Shown here one piece after another: positions 5,041 through 7,323 of a stretch of DNA of 7,323 bases. The stretch is from Mailhella massiliensis (GTDB taxonomy: Bacteria > Desulfobacterota > Desulfovibrionia > Desulfovibrionales > Desulfovibrionaceae). The DNA lies in the NCBI RefSeq assembly GCF_020741395.1, contig NZ_DYZA01000115.1, positions 1 through 7,323 on the forward strand, written 5' to 3'. Numbering within the stretch: the first letter of the stretch is position 1; each line of letters opens with the position of its first letter. The translations under genes and the position numbers were made by a program. The notes beneath the pieces are model-generated. The model was not told where the DNA came from. It was given only the letters and a program-made list of their open reading frames with translations, and ran no database searches.

Positions 5041-6825
5041 TTAAGCATAGTCCTGCACCTCTTTCGGGTAGTCGTGTTCGGCCTGCTCGTTGAAGCGGTA
5101 GCCGTAATACCAGACACGGCCGCCTGCCTTCTCGCTCCGAATGGTACGCTTGGCCAACTTTCCGAAGGTAGTTATGGAGGGGCAGCCCTTGCGGCTCATC
5201 TTGTCCTCGAACCACGCCTTGAACACCGCATAAAGATGCGCGGCCGCCAGACGCGGCGCTTCGGGGTCCGCTTCCAGGCAGGCGTCCGCAAACTGCAGAA
5301 CTATGCTTTCCTCCCTGCGGTAGGCTTCGGTATCCCTGCGTATCTTCTCGGGCGGTATGAGCCCCTCGATCTCATAGAGCTGAAAGCCCTGCACAAGCCA
5401 TGCCAGGACGCCGGAAGCTTCCGCAGCAAGAATCTCCCGCTTGAGGTTCTTGTTGACCTGCCGCTCCAAAGGATTGTTCGGATCGGGCTCGGACACGAAG
5501 GAAAATGGGCACACCACCAGCTTGATGCGTTTCCAGAAGGCGGAATCGTTGTCTCCGGCGTGCATCTTGTGGTTGGTCAAAAGAAAAAGCGTATGAGTCG
5601 GCCGGAACTTGGTATTGCCCTTGTCATAGGGAGAACGGCCCACCAGGGAGTCGTCGCCGCTCATGAGCTTGATCTTGTCCACCGAGAAGCGCCTGTTCTC
5701 TCCCGGTTCCGAGGCCCACATGATACGCTGCCCCTTCATTTCCAGCACGGCCGGCGTGGGGGCATTCGGGTTCTGCGGTGTGCCCTGGTCAAGCAGCATC
5801 TCTACCGGCATGGGCGCGGCATAACCGGTTTCACTGGTGCCGTCGCTGCCGGTAAAAAGCTCATAAATGATTTCAAAAATAGTCGTCTTGCCGGAGTCGC
5901 CTTCCGCGCCCAGAAGAACCACGAAAATCTTTTCCGATATCTCCCCGCACAGAGCCATGCCCAGAAGCTTGTGCATGTAGTGCAGGACTTCGGGATCTTC
6001 CCCGAAGATCTCGAACAGCATCTGTTCCCACTTCGGGCAGGGGGCATCCAGCCCTTGCCATTCCACAGTGCAGTGGCGGGAAAAGTAGTCCTCCGGTCTG
6101 CCTGGCCGCAGCATGCCGGAACGCATGTCCACCACGCCGTTCTTCGCCACGATGGCGAAGTTGTCCGCGTCCAGCCGTACACCGGGAACCGTCAAGCGGC
6201 TTTCATGGGAAAGGGACAGATCCAGACAGGCATTGATGCCCTGCTTCTGGTGGAGCTTGTCGGCCGCCTGTCTGAGCTTGCGCCCGCGGGCATCCAGCTG
6301 ATTGGCCTGTTCCTGATCGTCTTCCGCCCGTGCCGATGCAGCCATGCCTCTCAGCCGATCCGCGCCTTCCAGATAGGCCTGGGCTACGTTCTCCACACGG
6401 GAGGCCGCCTCGAACGGCCATATTCTGGACCAGAACTGCCCTTTCCATTCCAGCCAGCTGTCCCACTCGGGAACGAAGATGAGCTGACCGCGGCAAAGCG
6501 CATTGAAGAGAATGCCGGAGCCCTTCTGCCCGGCCTCGGCGCAGTCTTCCACAAAGCGCTGCCTGGTCTCGGCGTCCTTGTCTCCCCGACGCTGCCCGGA
6601 TGATGCTCCGGCCTCCGCCTTCAGCCTGGCCAGATTGGCCGCCTCTTCCTCGGCCTTGCGCTGCACTTCCGCCCGGATGATCTCGCCCTTCAGCCATTCC
6701 TTCGGAGCCTGCGGTTCCTGGGGCGCCTGTGCCGAGTCCTGGAGCAAAAATCTATTCGCCCTTTCTATGGCTATCTCTTCTGGAGTCTTCGGAGAGTTCG
6801 GGGTGCCATTCTGATGGTCGCTCAT
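5041..6825 (-). CDS. Replicative SF3 helicase, phage/plasmid D5/P4 family
   Basis: A 594-residue DNA helicase of the superfamily 3 type used by phages, plasmids and poxviruses to open their origins and drive replication forks. The D5-like N-terminal region (about 90-290) contains NFAIVAKNGVVDMRSG and DYFSRHCTVEW, which are typical of the segment before the helicase core. The SF3 core shows Walker A LGAEGDSGKTT (305-315), Walker B-like RIMWASEPGE (367-376), motif C THTLFLLTNH (410-419, N418) and an arginine-finger-like FWKRI (R433). The first 90 residues are charged, predicted largely helical, and carry no archaeo-eukaryotic-type primase motifs, so priming is left to the separate primase gene. 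The start has GAGGAGG upstream and overlaps a short upstream frame as ATGA. The gene ends at the edge of the repeat array, a layout consistent with a local origin. It appears complete. Confidence 0.95.
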   Translation of the reverse strand: MSDHQNGTPNSPKTPEEIAIERANRFLLQDSAQAPQEPQAPKEWLKGEIIRAEVQRKAEEEAANLARLKAEAGASSGQRRGDKDAETRQRFVEDCAEAGQKGSGILFNALCRGQLIFVPEWDSWLEWKGQFWSRIWPFEAASRVENVAQAYLEGADRLRGMAASARAEDDQEQANQLDARGRKLRQAADKLHQKQGINACLDLSLSHESRLTVPGVRLDADNFAIVAKNGVVDMRSGMLRPGRPEDYFSRHCTVEWQGLDAPCPKWEQMLFEIFGEDPEVLHYMHKLLGMALCGEISEKIFVVLLGAEGDSGKTTIFEIIYELFTGSDGTSETGYAAPMPVEMLLDQGTPQNPNAPTPAVLEMKGQRIMWASEPGENRRFSVDKIKLMSGDDSLVGRSPYDKGNTKFRPTHTLFLLTNHKMHAGDNDSAFWKRIKLVVCPFSFVSEPDPNNPLERQVNKNLKREILAAEASGVLAWLVQGFQLYEIEGLIPPEKIRRDTEAYRREESIVLQFADACLEADPEAPRLAAAHLYAVFKAWFEDKMSRKGCPSITTFGKLAKRTIRSEKAGGRVWYYGYRFNEQAEHDYPKEVQDYA

Positions 6826-6926
6826 GCCGCCACCTCCTCACATACGGAGACACAGCCGGCTTTCCAAATTTCAGATTTATTTTCAAAAAATTTCTGGCAC
6901 TCTTCGCGCTCGGCAAGCCCCCGCAT
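6822..6926 (-). CDS. Possible 34-residue leader peptide coupled to the helicase
   Basis: A short frame from ATG 6926-6924 ends in a TGA that overlaps the helicase ATG (ATGA). It would encode a charged peptide beginning MRGLAEREECQKFFENKSEI and ending CEEVAA; the last codons contain the helicase ribosome site. The composition looks protein-like (helical, balanced charges), and the overlap is the same style as elsewhere in the operon. Against it, the ribosome site is weak: only GGACC about nine bases upstream, inside a small inverted repeat at 6934-6948. The frame also stays open far upstream through the terminator at 7244-7284, so its openness alone proves little. No family is recognised. Confidence 0.4.
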   Translation of the reverse strand: MRGLAEREECQKFFENKSEIWKAGCVSVCEEVAA

Positions 6927-7008
6927 ACGTTCAGGTCCGGAAAGGACCCAAGATTGACGACAGGACGCTATGACACTATGGCCAGATATATTTTTTACAG
7001 GGGAAAGG

Positions 7009-7080
7009 GGGGAGCGAAGTCGGATTACTTCCCCCAGCTTTGCCTTCGGCAAAGCATAACTCTCCACACTGAGTGGGGAG
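7009..7080. repeat. Cluster of three adjacent hairpins
   Basis: Hairpin 1 (7009-7035) pairs GAAGT (7016-7020) with ACTTC (7027-7031), with a G-run/C-run base below a three-base bulge. Hairpin 2 (7037-7055) is a perfect 8-bp stem, GCTTTGCC-TTC-GGCAAAGC. Hairpin 3 (7062-7080) pairs CTCC with GGAG at its base but has a bulged stem. No T-run follows hairpin 2 on either strand, so it is not an ordinary terminator. The block could be a folded 5' leader in the helicase mRNA, a processing site, or a short palindromic mobile element. Confidence 0.6.
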
Positions 7081-7131
7081 ATATAGGGGAGATGACCTCC
7101 CGATGCATGGACAGGATTTTGTTTATTTCTA

Positions 7132-7145
7132 TCAATAGTTATTGA
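7132..7145. promoter_or_regulatory. Small dyad, possible operator
   Basis: TCAATA-GT-TATTGA is a perfect 6-bp inverted repeat with a 2-bp centre in AT-rich DNA upstream of the helicase operon. Its size suits a dimeric regulator half-site pair, but AT-rich dyads arise often by chance and no repressor gene is in view. Confidence 0.25.
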
Positions 7146-7182
7146 AATATTACACGTAGTTTGAAACAGGAACTTCCTTTTT

Positions 7183-7215
7183 AACGTATAGGACTTTTTG
7201 TTCAACGTATAAGAC
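7183..7215. repeat. Pair of 12-bp direct repeats spaced two helical turns apart
   Basis: AACGTATAGGAC (7183-7194) and AACGTATAAGAC (7204-7215) match at 11 of 12 positions with a 21-bp period, which places them on the same face of the helix. They lie between the terminator and the helicase operon. Tandem binding sites for an activator or repressor of the operon are the simplest reading. Confidence 0.55.
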
Positions 7216-7243
7216 GTTCTGCCCGCGAAACGGAGGCCTTCTC

Positions 7244-7284
7244 CATGAGAAAAGGCGCGTCCTGACGGCGCGCCTTTTCTCATG
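7244..7284. terminator. Strong bidirectional hairpin terminator
   Basis: CATGAGAAAAGGCGCG (7244-7259) is perfectly complementary to 7269-7284. The stem extends by a G-T and a C-G pair, leaving a loop of CTGAC (7262-7266). The GC-rich core GGCGCG/CGCGCC is flanked by AAAA on one side and TTTT on the other, so a T-run follows the core on both strands, as in bidirectional Rho-independent terminators. It separates the leftward replication operon from whatever lies beyond the right edge. Confidence 0.8.
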
Positions 7285-7323
7285 CTTGTTTTGCAGACAG
7301 GCGGCATGCCCGCTGTTTTCCTC
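7280..7323 (-). CDS. Possible C-terminal end of a gene entering from the right edge
   Basis: One minus-strand frame reads GKQRACRLSAKQA and stops with TGA at 7282-7280, exactly at the start of the terminator stem. A stop codon directly before a terminator is a common gene end, which is the only support; 13 residues cannot identify a product. The other two frames remain open here, so this may be chance. Confidence 0.25.
   Translation of the reverse strand, partial: GKQRACRLSAKQA

Larger units (their letters stand above)
6927..7243. other. Gene-poor AT-richer leader region upstream of the helicase
   Basis: No convincing gene lies here. The stretch holds a small inverted repeat GGTCC-GGAAA-GGACC (6934-6948), one ATGACACT match to the array consensus (6970-6977), the hairpin cluster 7009-7080, a TCAATA/TATTGA dyad (7132-7145) and paired direct repeats (7183-7215). 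This mixture, placed between a terminator and the first gene of a leftward operon, is what an early promoter and operator region would look like. No promoter with good matches in both boxes was found. Confidence 0.5.

Noticed and set aside
4653..5117. 154-codon minus-strand frame across the intergenic region
   Set aside because: Most of it is a translation of the ATGAYAST repeats and the CG-alternating tract, and it overlaps the end of the helicase gene. Only its last 38 codons have a plausible start.
5074..6603. 509-codon plus-strand open frame antisense to the helicase
   Set aside because: Shadow frame; the opposite strand has intact SF3 helicase motifs and a strong ribosome site.
7037..7055. 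Rho-independent terminator at the perfect 8-bp hairpin
   Set aside because: No T-run follows on either strand, so it is better described as part of the hairpin cluster.
6822..7307. 161-codon minus-strand frame running from the right edge to the helicase start
   Set aside because: It reads through the strong terminator at 7244-7284, the direct repeats and three hairpins, and its translation mirrors those repeats. Only the last 34 codons are kept as a possible leader.

Overview
The window looks like the replication and packaging-initiation segment of a prophage or phage-like satellite integrated in a GC-rich Gram-negative genome. The genes use G/C-ending codons heavily, which gives long antisense open frames, and the terminase is of the lambda gpA type. 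A gut sulfate reducer of the Desulfovibrionaceae would fit the overall style, but that is an impression only. No integrase, attachment site or host gene is visible, so neither the type of element nor its ends can be fixed.

Every well-supported gene lies on the minus strand, so transcription runs from right to left. From the right edge: a strong hairpin terminator (7244-7284), possibly closing a gene that lies beyond the window; a gene-poor AT-richer stretch (6927-7243) with a pair of 12-bp direct repeats, a small dyad and a cluster of hairpins; a possible 34-residue leader ORF coupled to an SF3 (D5/P4-type) replicative helicase (5041-6825); a 270-bp intergenic region packed with an 8-bp repeat; a possible 38-residue ORF; a Zn-finger/Toprim primase (3205-4659); a small four-cysteine zinc protein (3012-3212); terminase small (2440-3015) and large (663-2459) subunits; a 62-residue excisionase-like HTH protein (475-663); a Lar-like protein (216-491); and the N-terminus of a C5-cytosine DNA methyltransferase running off the left edge (1-219).

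From the primase leftward, every gene start overlaps the preceding stop by 1 to 20 nt, usually with a good Shine-Dalgarno, so this is one translationally coupled operon that joins replication, DNA packaging and probably anti-restriction. Helicase and primase, fused in P4 alpha-type proteins, are separate here and sit on either side of the repeat array.

The most unusual element is that array. Eleven sites fit ATGAYAST between 4757 and 5008, six of them exact ATGACAGT. They are arranged nearly as a mirror image around a 37-bp alternating purine-pyrimidine tract that holds an 18-bp perfect palindrome. It is a strong candidate for the element's replication origin, for a multi-site operator of the primase-terminase operon, or for both. 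The second point of interest is the downstream Lar plus methyltransferase pair, which reads as an anti-restriction module attached to the packaging genes.
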